64,000 nt of DNA, taken from the NCBI RefSeq assembly GCF_964275005.1, contig NC_092705.1, positions 16,519,385 through 16,583,384 of the forward strand, read 5' to 3'. The position numbers and the translations under genes were made by a program. This DNA is from Diadema setosum (taxonomy: Eukaryota > Echinodermata > Echinoidea > Diadematoida > Diadematidae). This document shows positions 1 through 48,524 of this stretch, in pieces. The notes under the pieces were generated by a model. The model was not told the origin of the DNA. It made no database searches and saw nothing but the letters and a program-made list of their open reading frames with translations. Each line of letters begins with the position of its first letter. Position 1 is the first letter of the stretch.

Positions 1-122
1 TCCAGTGACACTCACAATTCTCGCAGAACAGGCGAGTCCCAATACTCAATGCCACCTCGATCTGTTACTTATCCCACGGATATTACTTACACCAATATTA
101 CTTGATGGATATATTTCAGGAC

Positions 123-462
123 TTAAAGGGGATGGCTAGTAACTGATCAGTGGGAATGCTGGGGGATGATTGTTCCAATTCTTTTGGGATTCATTTAAGA
201 GTACATTGTATATCTATTGTTGTGTGAAAATTATTTGCTTCAGAACGGTCTCATATTCAATTAATGTGCAGTTTAATGCCCCGTCACTCAGTACAGGCAT
301 GCTAGCCTGGAACTATCAAACTGCACATTACCTGAATATGAGACCATTCTGAAGCAAATAATTTTTACACAACAATATTATGTACTCTTAAATGAATCCC
401 ACAAGATTTGGAACAATATTCCCAAGCATTCCCACTGATCAGTTACTAGCCATCCCCTTTAA
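123..462. mobile_element. TTAA-flanked foldback MITE, family 1, copy 1
   Basis: A 340 bp imperfect palindrome begins TTAAAGGGGATGGCTAGT and ends with the inverse; the two arms of about 150 bp cover nearly the whole element. TTAA at both ends is the duplication typical of piggyBac-type transposons. Related copies lie at 35194-35558 and 61303-61673. There is no coding capacity. Confidence 0.85.
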
Positions 463-922
463 CGTCCAACTCTTAACCCCCCCCAAAAAAAAAACAAAAA
501 AACAAACAAACAAACAAACAAACAAACAAAAAACAATGGCAACAACGCACATGTCACGCTCACATCACCAAGCCGCTGTTTCACATGGTTCAAGATGTAA
601 TGTAGGCCTACGATTTCCTTTGCAGTCAAACTCATTCAGGTTTAAATATAGCACAAGTCTATTACCCAATTATGTTTGTGAAGAATAGGTTAATCCATGA
701 GCATGATGAGTACCCTTTACAAGGAGTCTACTTTATTTCACGTCATTCAGTTACCATGTGAACAATGTTACATTTCGCTAATCATCGCGCCCAATAGTTC
801 ATAAGTTATAACATTTTAGCCTCTTGTGAAAGCTATATATATGGTAATTCCGTTCACGTCATAAGATGCTATCACGTGGGTAACAAGAGCGAACAAACTA
901 TGAAATCTAAACCAAAACTTAC

Positions 923-938
923 CTTTCCGAGCTTCCAT
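923..938 (-). CDS. Weak candidate first coding exon of a gene running off the left edge
   Basis: On the minus strand an ATG opens MEARK and is followed at once by a consensus donor, AAAG/GTAAGT. The upstream stretch (about 940-1500) is richer in CpG than its surroundings, as a promoter or 5' UTR might be. No second exon is recognisable between 1 and 900, so this may be chance. Confidence 0.2.
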
Positions 939-1857
939 GTTTCTGTGTTTGGTGTTCTCCTTTCGACTTGTTAAATTTCTAGAAGGAGGGTTCGACAGAA
1001 GACGTTTGGCACGTATATCCAGGGCAAGGTGCGATACCCGTGTGAACTAAGACGCCGACAGGGCGATGTAATATCTATCAAAATATGAGCACTGGAGTCA
1101 CGTGACATCTAGACTTTTTTCTGCTTTATTGTTCCCACTTTTTTTTCAAACCATAGCTGAAGTCGACAGAACTCGAGAGGTAAAAGATTGAGTGCTCAAG
1201 CATATCTCCAAACAAAGGAGACGGCCGGAGATATAACACACTTGTTTGACTGACGAGTTATTGGTGACCCGATAGCGCTAGGTCGACATAGGTGACGAGA
1301 GTAGTAAGCACCGGTATTGTATTTTGACCGGCTGATTGTTATGTCATTATCTTGAAGACTATACTGTTTGTATTCTTCTGAACGAATGTCAACGAAAGCA
1401 GTGTGAAGGAGTGACGTTGCCAAAGTTCGCGTTGTGAGTGCTCTGGAGCACGATCGAGTCCCCGGATGTCATCCATACAGGGTGATTGCCAATTTTGACG
1501 CCGACTCCGATTACCAGCAGCGGGGGCTTTCGTCAACTTTTCGCCCACTCAGATGTCTGCGAAGCAACCAAGCAAGAAAGAAGAAAAAAAAAAGTGCTTC
1601 GCATGAACGTCTTACATCTAAAAACAGAAACGCAAGGACAGTAACAAGAGTAACCCTCGTCTAGTGGGACAGGGAATTCCTTTTTTTTTTTTTCAAAATG
1701 AAATCTTAATAACATATGTCTATTGTAAAAATTCAATGAAAACAAAACGTGCAATGTATTACAAAAAATGCATATATTATGGAACTAACAATATTGTTCA
1801 AGATGATTGCGTTCATGGAAAAGAAGGACCCACGTAAAAGACAAGACTTTGGATGGG

Positions 1858-1861
<4 letters not shown>

Positions 1862-1906
<45 letters not shown>

Positions 1907-1912
1907 GGGGGA
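1862..1912. repeat. (GA)n followed by a G-tract
   Basis: About 17 GA dinucleotides are followed by a run of roughly 17 G. A comparable GA-to-G pattern lies at 3391-3425. Confidence 0.9.
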
Positions 1913-3048
1913 GTACACTATATACCAGGACCAAGAAAGTCGACGGATTTTGAAATGACATGGTTTTGCGAACGGCGAAGGGCGCGGCTGATTGTTCAAA
2001 TCGAGAGGTATAGCACGTAACAACATACATGACAGTATAGGCATGATGAAATGCAAGGCTAAAGAGACGAAACGGTTCTCGCAGACGAAATCTTATTGTT
2101 GTGGGACGATCCTGTCCTAGTTTGCAGTGCACATACCAATGTGACAAAGAATATAAGAAATATGATAGACGCGAAATATTTTCATTTTCATGTTTTCACG
2201 TTGTCACATAGCACAAAAACAGTAACACCATCGAGGGGTGGTCATGGTGACAATTATAATATTGAGTATACACAATTGCTGTTGCGACGTTTTAGTCACG
2301 CATGCATGAAAAAAAAAAAAGAAAGTAAAATGCCAGATCGATGACGATCGAAGATTGTGGTGACTTCTTTAAAGCTTAGGCCAAGTGAAAATTATATTTA
2401 CCCCTAATTGTGCTCAACTGGCAAGATTTCATTTTAATGTTTGTATGTGTGTCTGTGCGTGTGCTATTTTTTATGTTGGAAATCTTAGTTGACGAGAAAG
2501 TTTGGACGACCTGAACGGGATTTTTCTTTAAGGGGAAGTGGAAGATAGCACACACTCCGCCTTTATCGCCACAGCTTCCTGTTGTAGCAACATGTCACGA
2601 GACAGCGTGACTTTTCAGCGACAAAACCCCCTTTCCTGGTTCTCTTGTCTAAAGACGGGATAAACAAAAAGACCAGGAAGCAGAACACGCTGTCAGTTAA
2701 GTGTTCTCATCTCAGGTTCTCACCCTTGTCTATGATGTAGAGAGGATTCCCGATCAGGAAAATGTCGGAGAAAAGAAACGTGACAGATCAATCTGTCTCC
2801 ACGGAAATACATGGGATTGATTTGAACCGTTGCCTCTAAGAGTATAAACATAATACAGGATTTCAACACGCTTCCTCGGTTTAAGCCACGAGTTAGATTT
2901 CGATGAATGTAAAAGGATGCGTGATAGCTGACTGCTGATAAAATTAATGTTCTTGGTGTCTGTCACGAACAGAAATCACCTTCGAGGTTATAGAGAGAAT
3001 AACAACTGGGTGCTAGCATGGGTTAAAGGACCCTTTCATCAGTTGGTG

Positions 3049-3206
3049 CAGGGGCGGATCCAGGAATTCATTAAAAAAAACAAAACAAAAACAAAACAAA
3101 AAGGGGGGGGGGGAGCGGACGCGCCCCCTCCATTTTTTTCTTTTGTTTTAACAAAAAAATAAAGGGAGGGGCGCGCCCGGTGCGCCCCCACCTGGATCTG
3201 CCACTG
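3049..3206. mobile_element. Short foldback element with CAGGGGCGGATC ends, copy 1
   Basis: Starts CAGGGGCGGATCCAG and ends CTGGATCTGCCACTG, near-inverse termini, with poly-A and poly-G inside. Flanks TGGTG and CGGTG suggest a 5 bp target duplication with one mismatch. A larger relative is inserted at 37079-37448. Confidence 0.65.
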
Positions 3207-3729
3207 CGGTGTCCCGCAGCAGCCTGTATAGACGAACCTCGACAACACCAAGAATTACCCCGCACTGTGTCGTCTGGCAAATCAACAATTCATATTGTGT
3301 TTGTATTGAGAGCTTATACTTTGCAACATACCGAGACTCTCAAAATACAGTTTAAAAAAGTAACAGAGACAGACAGAGATAGATAGATAGAGATAGAGAG
3401 AGAGAGGGGGGGGGGGGAGGGAGGGGAGAAATTATCGTGAAAGTAAGTTTGAACCCTTTAATCGGCGCCCTACAATGGGCACACTATGCTCACATTTTTT
3501 CGATCTCGAAAAATGTAAGGCGCGATATGATTGAATTACAAATCACGCACCCACACCTTTTGTATCAATAGGTCACCCACGACTATTGGCACAATGACAC
3601 AGCGGTGTAGATTTCTTCGTCTTTTCCCTTGTCTGACGGATCACGACCCAGAATAGAAATATCAATAAAGCTGTCCTCATGATATTCAACGATCTATGCT
3701 GAAATGAAGTTAGATGACTCATAATCTCT

Positions 3730-3742
3730 TTGTGTGTGTGTG

Positions 3743-3808
<66 letters not shown>
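3730..3808. repeat. (TG)n microsatellite
   Basis: About 39 TG units with one interruption. The poly-His/Thr open frame on the minus strand is a by-product. Confidence 0.95.
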
Positions 3809-3812
<4 letters not shown>

Positions 3813-4007
3813 TATATGCATATATATGCATTTAGGGGTTTATGTGTGTGCTAATGGATTATACTGATAAATTCGGAATATTAATTACGCATACGGATAC
3901 ATTATAACTATTGTAGAGTATTACACTCCACAACATTAGAGGAGCCGTGCACTACATGCGTTGAAGTTGATATGGGATGCTTAACTAAAACAGAAAACAA
4001 TAACAAT

Positions 4008-4009
4008 TC

Positions 4010-4082
<73 letters not shown>

Positions 4083-4095
4083 GCAACAGCAGCAG
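4008..4095. repeat. (CAA)n microsatellite
   Basis: About 25 CAA units passing into CAG-containing units. It reads as poly-Val on the minus strand, which is not a gene. Confidence 0.95.
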
Positions 4096-5406
4096 CAACC
4101 CCAAACAAAACTGCGGTTTTTAACTTAGTCAGATACAACTAATGTAATTGGTTGGTAACCGTGAATATCATAATGATGTATGTTTATCTGGGGCCTATAG
4201 CTTCTCTTTCTCTCAACCTGATCCGTTCGGCTTCGGAGTCCCCCTTTTCCGCGTACAATACATACAGCATGCGTGACAACATTGAGCAAATGATCACTAT
4301 AGACAGCGATAAGCCCGTTGAGATACTATCAAATGATTCAGTTTGTCAACAGTAGGGCGAACCTTGTGACACTACAGCATCTCATCGTGAGTAACAATGG
4401 ACCTTTGACCATGTCAAATCATACAGGCGTTTTGGCCATAGTGTGTTTTAACCTAATCTCTATACAGTTATAAATGATAGATGATATTACATTTATTCTT
4501 TGTTTTCTCAAATTCGTAAATAGTTTGTGCTTCAATCATTTCTGATTTCGTGCAGAATTCATGAATTTAAGCAGTCCTTTTTCATTTAAAGGATACCCAT
4601 CTGAAATCGGAATTTCCCCTTAAGAGAGCTAACTGATAATGCCCGCAGGCTGCAATACTCCACTCAGAAATCTTAAAGAGATTATGAAGCTTTTGATACT
4701 TCTGCAACTGAAACAAACAATGATGTTTATCTCCAAAAGTGGAGATCAAGTGAATTATAAGATTTAATCTTCCGGATGAAACCCTATGAAATCAACAATG
4801 TACTGTATACTGAATATCATTTCAGAAAGGATACAGCACAAAGAAACAAAAATGTGGTTTGGGAGTCTTGATGTATTTTGCGAGCGTATGCAGGCTGATC
4901 GGCTTTGGTTTATCAGTTACTGTCAATTATTGTCTTCAATGGTAAACAAAATGTAGTCTACTACAGAGGTCATGATAATACAATACCACGTATTGGCATC
5001 AGGAAAGAGACATTCTATGTATACTCCTCGAACACTCTACCGGTCAACATGCCGGTGTTGAGAGCTATAGGCACTATCTTGACTCTTCTTCTGTATAGTA
5101 ATGAAACTGCCTAATACCTCAGTAAGTGTGGCAATAAACCTTTCATATAGTTGACACATTCAAGTAAAGTTGCCAATAATTGAAGAACCACGTGTAAGGA
5201 TTATAATGATAATAGTCACGGTAGTAATGATGATGACAAAACTAATAAAACCTAATAATCAATAATGGAAATGATGGTGATAATGGCAACAATCATACTA
5301 TCATCGCAAATATTTAGTACCACCATCATCACTGTCAAAATGGTGAGTTAAAAATCACCTATCAAAAGCACGTAATTTTTCTATTAAGCTACTTAAGCGA
5401 GCTACG

Positions 5407-5549
5407 GATAGATAGATAGATAGATGGATGGATGGATGGATAGATAGATAGATACGTAGATATTATAGATAGATTATATAGATAGATGAATGGATAGATA
5501 GATAGATAGACAGAGAGATATAGATGGATAGATAGAAAGATAGATAGAT

Positions 5550-5596
<47 letters not shown>

Positions 5597-5600
5597 TACA
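5407..5600. repeat. (GATA)n / (GATG)n microsatellite
   Basis: Long GATA runs with GATG interruptions in three blocks, followed by a GAGA-rich tract to about 5655. Confidence 0.93.
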
Positions 5601-7038
5601 GAGAAAGAGAGAGGGAGAAAGAGAAGGAGGGAGAGTAAGGAGGGAGAGAGAAGAATCAGCATACATTCGTGAAAGGTAAAGTAACACTACAGAACTATTG
5701 AAAATACATGAATGCACAGAGACGTCTTGATGCCTGTACTATAAACGCTGTACGTGTGCAAAATTAGTATTAAATCAGTTGACCCTATACAGCAAAACGT
5801 TTTCTTGCGAATCTTTAATCAACATTGTCACTATGTGATTTTAGAGGAAATATGTGGACGCTCGAACAGGTCTACCTATATGTACTGTAGTTCTAGTCAT
5901 GTCATCTGAATCGTCTTGGCGGCCACCTTTTAACTATCCTACAGTTACCAACTATCATGGAGCCGAACCAAGAGCCAAACGGTTTCATCAAGTTTGACCC
6001 AGATGTGACTTCGCTGTCATTTTTATGAGCTGCCTATGACCTGAGATTTCATAATCTGTTGTTTTCGCGTACAGATATGTTCGCGAATGAGGAGGTCACA
6101 GACGTTTTCGCGAGATGTTGTTTTCGCGATATGACACCGAGGCTATCATGAGTACATTATTTTCATGGCGTATGGCGACATTTCTGTGTGTTGTTAACAT
6201 GATATCGCGGTCCAACAGTGATTCGCGAAAATTAAACTCTCGCAAAAAATAACAGCTTGCACACAGTAGTTGGCTGCTGAAAGCAATTTTCGCTTTAAAT
6301 AATTGTCCCAGTCTATTTTGTCACTGGAGAGACTAACCCATTTGTCTCTGACATGAAGGGTAAAGGTACCTACTCAATCACTTTTATGTCAATAGAATAT
6401 TTCTACACAAGGAACCATGAAGAAGAGAAGGTGGGAAATCGATGACCAACAACACAAAGGACTTGTTAGCTGATTAAAAAAAAAAAAAAAATCTCATCGT
6501 TGTGAGGAGAAACGAACAGAAGGACCAAAGTTACTTTGAAGGAACAAAAACCATGTACACTTTCCTTGCCGCGGGGACCAGAATGAAGTGGTATATTGTG
6601 TCAGTTATTTGTTGTAACTCTTGAGTGTATAATATTCTGTTTGAATATCGTATTTTCTCACGCTCCGTTTTCCAATCGCCATTCTCTCGTCTTGATCTAC
6701 AATAATCTCATCCGCAACGTGTACACGTTCTCGCAAAATAAATATAGGCGTCTTAGTTGAAGAAGTGGTGCTAGAGGTGTACATTTATTTTGTGCTAAGC
6801 GTGTTGGTACATGTATTCAAGTTTAGTTGTGAAAGCAGACTCCCTACTGTTTGAACATTCTTAGTCAAACATCGCGAGCAGGAAAGTGCAGATTGTCAGT
6901 AACATCGTAAGAACTAAAGGGAAGGACGGTCTTTGATGCGTCTTGTGCTGCTTCTTTTGTCAGGTCTGTTGCCATGCAACAACACTAGTCTGCGATCAAG
7001 GCCTATTATGCAATTACTCACAGACACCAACATCTTTG

Positions 7039-7179
7039 AATGAATGAATGAATGAATGAATGAATGAATGAATGAATGAATGAATGAATGAATGGATGAA
7101 TGAATGAATGAATGAATGAATGAATGAATGAATGAATGAATGAATGAATGAATGAATGAATGAATGAATGAATGAATCA

Positions 7180-7239
<60 letters not shown>

Positions 7240-7240
7240 G
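7039..7240. repeat. (GAAT)n then (CAAT)n compound microsatellite
   Basis: About 34 GAAT units are followed by about 14 CAAT units, an abrupt switch between two tetranucleotides that differ by one base. Confidence 0.95.
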
Positions 7241-7797
7241 TCGATCCAATCAATAAATCAATTTATCAATCCAACTATCTACCTAACTACCTACCTCCCT
7301 CATGTATCTCTATTTACAATGTCTTATAAATTTTTGAGGACTTACTCCGTCCCGTCCCCTTTTTCGTGGGGATGGGTTGGTGGGGAAGATTCCTTGTAAC
7401 TCCCCCCCCCCCCCCAAAAAAAAAAAGCAACAACAACAAAAAGCTAACGAACATCGCAATCGTTGCGATATGCGTGCAAAGTGCAAGTCAAGTTAGTGAG
7501 AGAAATGATGATCTTATACTTTTTAATTCAAATTCCATTTGAATGAACTTTTAAATTATCAAAAAACAAACAAACAAACGTACAAAACATAAACATTTCA
7601 CAGGAGTTGATATGCCCTGGTGTTCAGAGAAACTCAACAATGAGAAACTCTAGGTCTATTAGTTCCTGCCATACACAAACAAACAGAAACACACACACAC
7701 ACACTACACATCGCTTTAAATCTGATCGAAAAAAAAAAGTCATCAATAAGAGCGGGACTAAAATCATTATATCCTTCGCTGGAAAAACACGAACAAA

Positions 7798-7832
<35 letters not shown>

Positions 7833-9594
7833 GACGACAAAACACTTCGTTAGATTTCCTTTCATTCAAGAAATCTGGGATTGATGGAGCAGTGAAATAC
7901 TTTGACATAATAGTGCTAAGCAAAACAATTTCCTTTTCTCACAACGCCCCATTTGAGATTTTACGAAAATTAGAATACGGCTGCAATGAATGGAAAACAC
8001 AATAATAAGAAAGTAGGCTTACTTCTCTGCCCAAAATATCGACTATGTGTCTCATAAATCAAGAATCATATCTGAAAGTGAAAAGAAAGAGAAAAAAATG
8101 ACAACAAAAGACAGAGCGTAAAATTGTAACGCTGCCATCGGGGGAAACCGTCATACCTTTCAGAAAATTGATGTACACTGTGGATTGTTGGGTCATGTCC
8201 GATTAGCTTTGTTATTCTTAGTCGTATGGGCTGAAATGAAGACCAGAAGTACAACGATGGGTTACCTATATACAGTAATTAAATCCAGTGTGATGTTATA
8301 TTCTATTCGCCATCAGCTGTTTTGCTAAGTCCTGCGTGCAAGGCTTGCGACATCAGAATCTGTATCATAATATTGAAATATATCAAGGTTCCCTGCCCGA
8401 TATATCTCAAAGAAAATTGATATATTTGGGTAGCTAGAGCTACGAGAACAGGGAGAAAAAGAACAAGAAAAACAAGAACACAACGCACAACACGCACACC
8501 ACAATAATAGCAAAACCCAATGAAAATTCAGATGAGAATCACATGAGTGGGTTACTTATATATCAAACGCAATGTGATTGCGACCACAACCCTAAAGAAA
8601 ATATTGAGCAAAGTATTTCTTGAAAGTATTGTAATACCACAGGAGGGCGATAACATCTGCGAATAACATTACCTCACATTGCGACTTTTACACGGCATCC
8701 ATAACCAGATAAATTAGGTTTCTTACCCTTGTGAAGTACAGGCAGTTTGCTACTTTTGAACGAAATGATACCAAGGAGGTCGGTTTTTAGTAATAACTCT
8801 CTTTCAATTCATCCAAAACACACTTCACATGCATCCAAACAAATCAAAGCAGAACACAATAAGCACCATAAAACAGAAATCTTAGATACGGCCTGCACCT
8901 GCAGCTCCATATGTTATGAACGTACGTGTTTATACTGTCAGAAATCATTGTCATCTGCTCTGGACTTAAATCAAGAATACATGTATTACAGGGGGCCTCA
9001 CATCGACATTCAAGCACAAGAAGGACACAAATGAGTTTGAGTATAATTTGAGCACTTGTTTTTATTACAAGCATGAACTAGTTCACCCAGGGACAATGAC
9101 ATCAATCCCAGCACAAGCTAATGCATAACGAAACAAAACAAAAGAAAACAAAACAAAATCCCAAAACAACTTTCTATTGCACATTTGAAACATTACAATA
9201 CCACTACTTTGTACCACGATAATTGCTCCCACTTTAAGTGATACTCTGAGCACCACTTCCTAAAAGTTATTCCAAAAAAAAAAAAGGCATCATCATGACA
9301 TTTTCACTTACTGAAAAGTACAATGATCGAACAACAAATATCTGACATTACGAACTACACTTGTACCTTCAGGGATTCAAAGAACACAATTACACACACA
9401 ATAATTCCTCCATCATTAAAAACTACTTGCGAGTTTAATGACTGACTGAATGAATACATACATTAATTCATACATAAATAAATGAATAAATACACCAAGG
9501 AAGAGACTGCCTAGCACACTTTTAAATGACACACCAGCACCACAGATCCAATATGGCATGAACACGGCAATTAGGGACCTAACTGTTCTGCATA

Positions 9595-9976
9595 TTAAAG
9601 GGATTGTATAGTTTTGGTCGAGACCTAACCTCTGGTTTCTAACATTTTTGGGTGAGATAATGAGAAATCTCATATGAAATATGAAAGAGCATGTAATTCC
9701 AAAAGGAATTCAACGTTTATTTGATGAAAATTGGTCTTGAAATGGCTGAGATACCCAAAACAGAGGAATTCTAATAAAAGGTGTGACCCACCTTTTATTA
9801 CGATTGCTTTGTTTCACTTTATTTTTGGATGTCTCAGCCATTCCTAAACCGATTTTCATCAAATAAACTTTGAATTCCTCTTAGAAAGGTATGCTCTGTA
9901 CTAACGGTTTCTTGATATCTCGCAAAAAGTTAAAAGCCCAATTCTCACCTCTACTAATACTGTACCATCCCTTTAA
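9595..9976. mobile_element. TTAA-flanked foldback MITE, family 2, copy 1
   Basis: A 382 bp palindrome from TTAAAGGGATTGTATAG to CCATCCCTTTAA with TTAA at both ends. An inverted copy lies at 48134-48524, so the pair brackets the whole receptor gene in opposite orientation. Confidence 0.82.
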
Positions 9977-12910
9977 ATGCAATTCATTTATCACGCTCTG
10001 TGATTTAATCTCTGATGAATGGCATATAACTTCAGAACAAGGACTTCATTAGGGCACTGTAGGGTGAAGGTAATTAGATACAATAAAATGTTTAATCAAT
10101 GTTCATTACTTTCACTTAGAATTTGCATAATGATCTATTCAGATTTTATCAGCTCCTGTATTACACAGTGGAAATTAAGGGTAAAGAGTTTGGATAGACA
10201 AATTCTGTTCGAGCAAGATATTTGGGACTGTAAGAAGTTTCTCATTACACAGGGTATATCAAAATCCTGTTAAAAGTAACTAAGTGCAATGAAGACAGAG
10301 TTACTGGACAAATCCACTCATTTTAACAGTATCTTGTATTCACGTTTATTATAACGGGGTACACCTGTCATGAAATATCTCATACAAGAAAGTTTAGTGT
10401 TCTTTGCTCCTCATGAAACCAATTCATTCATCTTTTCCTGATTGGCTACTGAAATAACCAAATATCAGAGAAAATTGACAAATTAACCAATTCCTAAAAC
10501 CTCTTTACCCTGAGATCCCACAGAAAACTGAAACTTCAGAAAACATAGTCAAAACTAACATAATCAGAAAAATTTGGTGATACATGTAGCGCACTATAGC
10601 TCAAATAAAAAGAAAATAGACATATCAATTTTTCTTTCATATATATAAACACTTCATAACTTTTGAAAAAAAAAATAAACAGTTATGCCACAAGTAATGC
10701 AATCTGAACAAAATTTTCACACTAGTACTGCTATTAGTATTGTGTCATTTATAAATAATTAGAATAACAGTTGATTGTATACATTGCACAAATATCAGAA
10801 CAAAAATGTCAAATAATTTAATTATTTCCCTCAAATATTTATCTCTAGTGTTTGGATGAAAGGGGTCTGATGCACTGTTTGCAGTCAGAATCTATGGAAT
10901 AAAGACTAAAAGAACAACCCAATAAATGGAAAGGAATGTATGTACCCTTGACATTTTATTTTTCTTACAATGGTAAGACATACAATTTATCAATAACATA
11001 CATGATACTTGTATTAATTTTACTAATCTTAAAGTCTAGTTGATCATCTTGCTATGCACAATATGAAAGACACTTACATGTAGCAAAGTTCTACAAGTGG
11101 CACAATAGTTGTCAAGCACTAAAACTACAACTCAAAAAAAAATGCAGCTTCGGTAAATTAGAAAAAAAATCATCACTTTGATTGACAGTGTCCATCATCT
11201 TTGACAGACACACATTTTATTTTTCTTTGCTCTATGACATTATTCTCATGCTTCATTGCACCACTCTCATCAGGGAATATCTTCAACACAAAGAATCTGT
11301 AATTCTCAGCACACAATGCCCCAAGTTCATGAATCTATTAAGAAAATCATAACCTCCACCTACTGGCAGAGGTAGAAATTATGGAATTCTTTATGATTAT
11401 TGACCGATTCGGGTTCGTTGAGGGCAGCAGACATTTTATGGCACTGGGCGCAGCCATGAGCTCAAATTGCGGTGTCTCAGCCGACCCCCCCCCCCCCTGC
11501 TCTCCCCCACCCCCCGGGCAACATGTTTATCGCGCACTTGTAACAAACGTTCGCGCACTAAGCAAGCATTCGCGCACTAAGTACGAGACGCCCATTGGCT
11601 AAAGCAACCATGCATCAGTTTTTCATTCTGCGCGCGTGCTAATGTAGGGAGAGGGGTGGGGAGTGGGAAGGGGGGGGGGGGGTCGGCTGAGACACCGCAG
11701 TAATGGCGCTGCCCATGCCAAAAATACACATAGCGCGTCACAGAATCGGTCAATAGTTCCCTTGGAATAAGAAGCTCAAAATGTTCTTTTCAAAATGCAG
11801 TTAAGCCTTCATGCACATATACATTTCACACGATTTAAAAAAACCCCCAAAAAACTTATTTTGGGGACAAATGAAACCAGTAATGCAGCAATATTTATAC
11901 TACGGATGAACGATGTTCCCTAGGTAACTTTCAATGGAAACAATTTTTGTCATATTTATCAGTAAATGTGATATTGTGATGAGATTAAAATATTGTAGGA
12001 GACCTTAAATTCATAACAATTTCTTCTACTGCAATGAAAACATAATGTACAGACATAATGCAAATAACAAACAAAGTACCTTCAACATGTGACTAACTAA
12101 ACACTTCTCTTTTTACAAGAATATACTCTAGTTCCTGGATTCTTCATTTGCTATTGTCTTCAGAAATCCTTTTCCACAGAGACATTGATAAAATCAGTAT
12201 GAAACATATCTATCAAATTATATAGCCAGTATCAAGTTAAATAATATAATTCCATTCAATGTACAAATATTTAATGCAATGTTACAATTAGGTGAAAAGT
12301 ACATATATAATCAAAGGCTGCTGAAAGAGTAAATAAGAGAATGTCAAAATTTGGCACAATTAGTGAAAGCACACTAAAATCAACACTTCTTTCTGCATGT
12401 GAGAAGGCAAGATACTTATAATAAACATATGCCAACCTTGATGTCCATTATGTAATCAAAATCTACAAGAAAGTGACTTTACATGGTGCAAACAAGACAT
12501 CATTCCTCTTTAAGAAGGTGACAACACTCATTTAAATAACTCCCATCAACACACACACACACACACACTCTCACACAAATAAAAACAACAATATAACAAA
12601 AGTAAACCCAACACCTGAAATGAAAAACCAAAATTTACACCATACAGGTTTGGTTCATATGACCTTTAACCTCCTCTGGGCCACCATCTCAAAGAGCCAC
12701 TGGGTTTCTACACAGAGAGGTTGCTGACGGTAATGATGGGTTTATATTAATGTCAGAAGTACAAGTCATTACTAGTGAGAAAAGTGTGCTGATGCTAACT
12801 GAGATGGGGGAATCCCGAAGTGAAACATACCAATGGTAATGTAGGTCATGCACTCTACCCTCCTACGAACTTGCCATTCAATGGTGGCATCAACATCCAA
12901 CTCTGGTTGC
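9977..12910 (-). other. 3' flank, possibly 3' UTR, of the receptor gene
   Basis: AT-rich, with no coding exon seen. Candidate minus-strand poly-A signals occur at 12270-12275 and 11216-11221. It contains a (CA)n tract at 12550-12568 and the foldback element at 11398-11755. The transcript end cannot be fixed from sequence alone. Confidence 0.45.
11398..11755. mobile_element. Foldback MITE with TATTGACCGATTC ends
   Basis: Inverse termini TATTGACCGATTC and GAATCGGTCAATA enclose GCGGTGTCTCAGCCGACC and its inverse around C- and G-tracts. TA at each end suggests a Tc1/mariner-type target, but this is an inference. Confidence 0.7.
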
Positions 12911-47493
<34,583 letters not shown>

Positions 47494-48133
47494 GCTCTTT
47501 CTAGACCTACGAAGTCATAGTTGTAATTTGCCGAATTTTCCCGCGTTACGTTAAACACCGACCGTAGCAACACTACACTGGTGATCCTCGCTTACTAAGT
47601 ATACTAGTACTGTACTTGTACTGTGTGAGGATGCGAGGCAGGAGTAGGACCTAGAGATATGTGCTGTGTACATGATTGTCCACACTTCCGGTTGCACCAA
47701 TTTGGGCGTGCAGTGCTCACCGTGATTTTGGGATGCTGGTGGAAATCGATTATGAATACCAGCTTAGCTGCATCTTGAGGAGACATTGTAAAAGTAACAA
47801 ACGTTAACACGCAAAACACCATAGAGTGATCCAAGTACTGCAGATTATGGCGAAAAGAAAAGGAAAACATTAGCAGCATGTCATTGAAAAATACACCCCT
47901 CTTGACAAAATCAGATGTTCCAAATTGGTGCACGCGCAGAATAATCATGCAATTTCGATAATCAAACAGGTGGTGGGTGTCGATTATCCTAATTTTATGG
48001 GTATGAAACTTGGTGATTTCTGTCTGATATATATAGTACAATGTAGTTCTTTCTTCAATGGACCTGTAATGTTTGTTGTAAATGATATGTGGGAATGTTG
48101 GTGACAGTAGGTATTTTCTTTTCGATCTCCCTT
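47494..48133 (-). promoter_or_regulatory. Receptor 5' UTR and promoter region (no defined elements)
   Basis: The sequence just before the receptor start is somewhat richer in CpG (CCGCGTTACG, ACCGACCGTAG) than its surroundings. No TATA box at a convincing distance was seen. The 145-codon minus-strand frame at 47604-48041 has no recognisable domain. Confidence 0.35.
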
Positions 48134-48524
48134 TTAAAGGGATGGTACAGTTTTGGTGGAGATGAGAATTGGGCTTTTAACTTTTTGCGAGATACCAAGA
48201 AAACACATATGATATAGTACAGAGCATTCCATTTATAAGAGGAATTCAAAGTTTATTTGATGAAAATCGGGTTTGGAATGACTGAAACATCCAAAAACAA
48301 AGTAAAACAAAGCAATCGTAATAAAGTGTGGGTCCCACAATTTATTAGAATCGCTCTTTTTTTGATATCTCAGCCATTTCAAAATCAATTTTCATCAAAT
48401 AAACATTGAATTCCTCATTGAATTACATGCTCTTTCTTATTTCATATGAGGTTTCTCATTATCTCACCAAAAAATGTTAGAAACCTGCAATTAGGTCTCA
48501 ACCAAAACTATACAATCCCTTTAA
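48134..48524. mobile_element. TTAA-flanked foldback MITE, family 2, copy 2
   Basis: A 391 bp element, TTAA on both sides, in reverse orientation to the copy at 9595-9976: its right end (CTATACAATCCCTTTAA) is the inverse of that copy's left end. Confidence 0.83.

Larger units (their letters stand above)
463..9594. other. Intergenic region rich in microsatellites
   Basis: No gene is supported here apart from the weak candidate exon at 923-938. It holds microsatellites (listed separately), a foldback element at 3049-3206, poly-A tracts, and at 6036-6250 a stretch with repeated TTTTCGCGA-type motifs that looks like an old dispersed repeat. Open frames here are short and match nothing recognised. 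Confidence 0.6.

Noticed and set aside
3573-4138. His/Thr-rich and poly-Val minus-strand frames
   Set aside because: They are translations of (TG)n and (CAA)n microsatellites.
5407-7240. Regularly spaced short repeats as a CRISPR array
   Set aside because: They are contiguous tetranucleotide microsatellites without spacers, in an animal genome.
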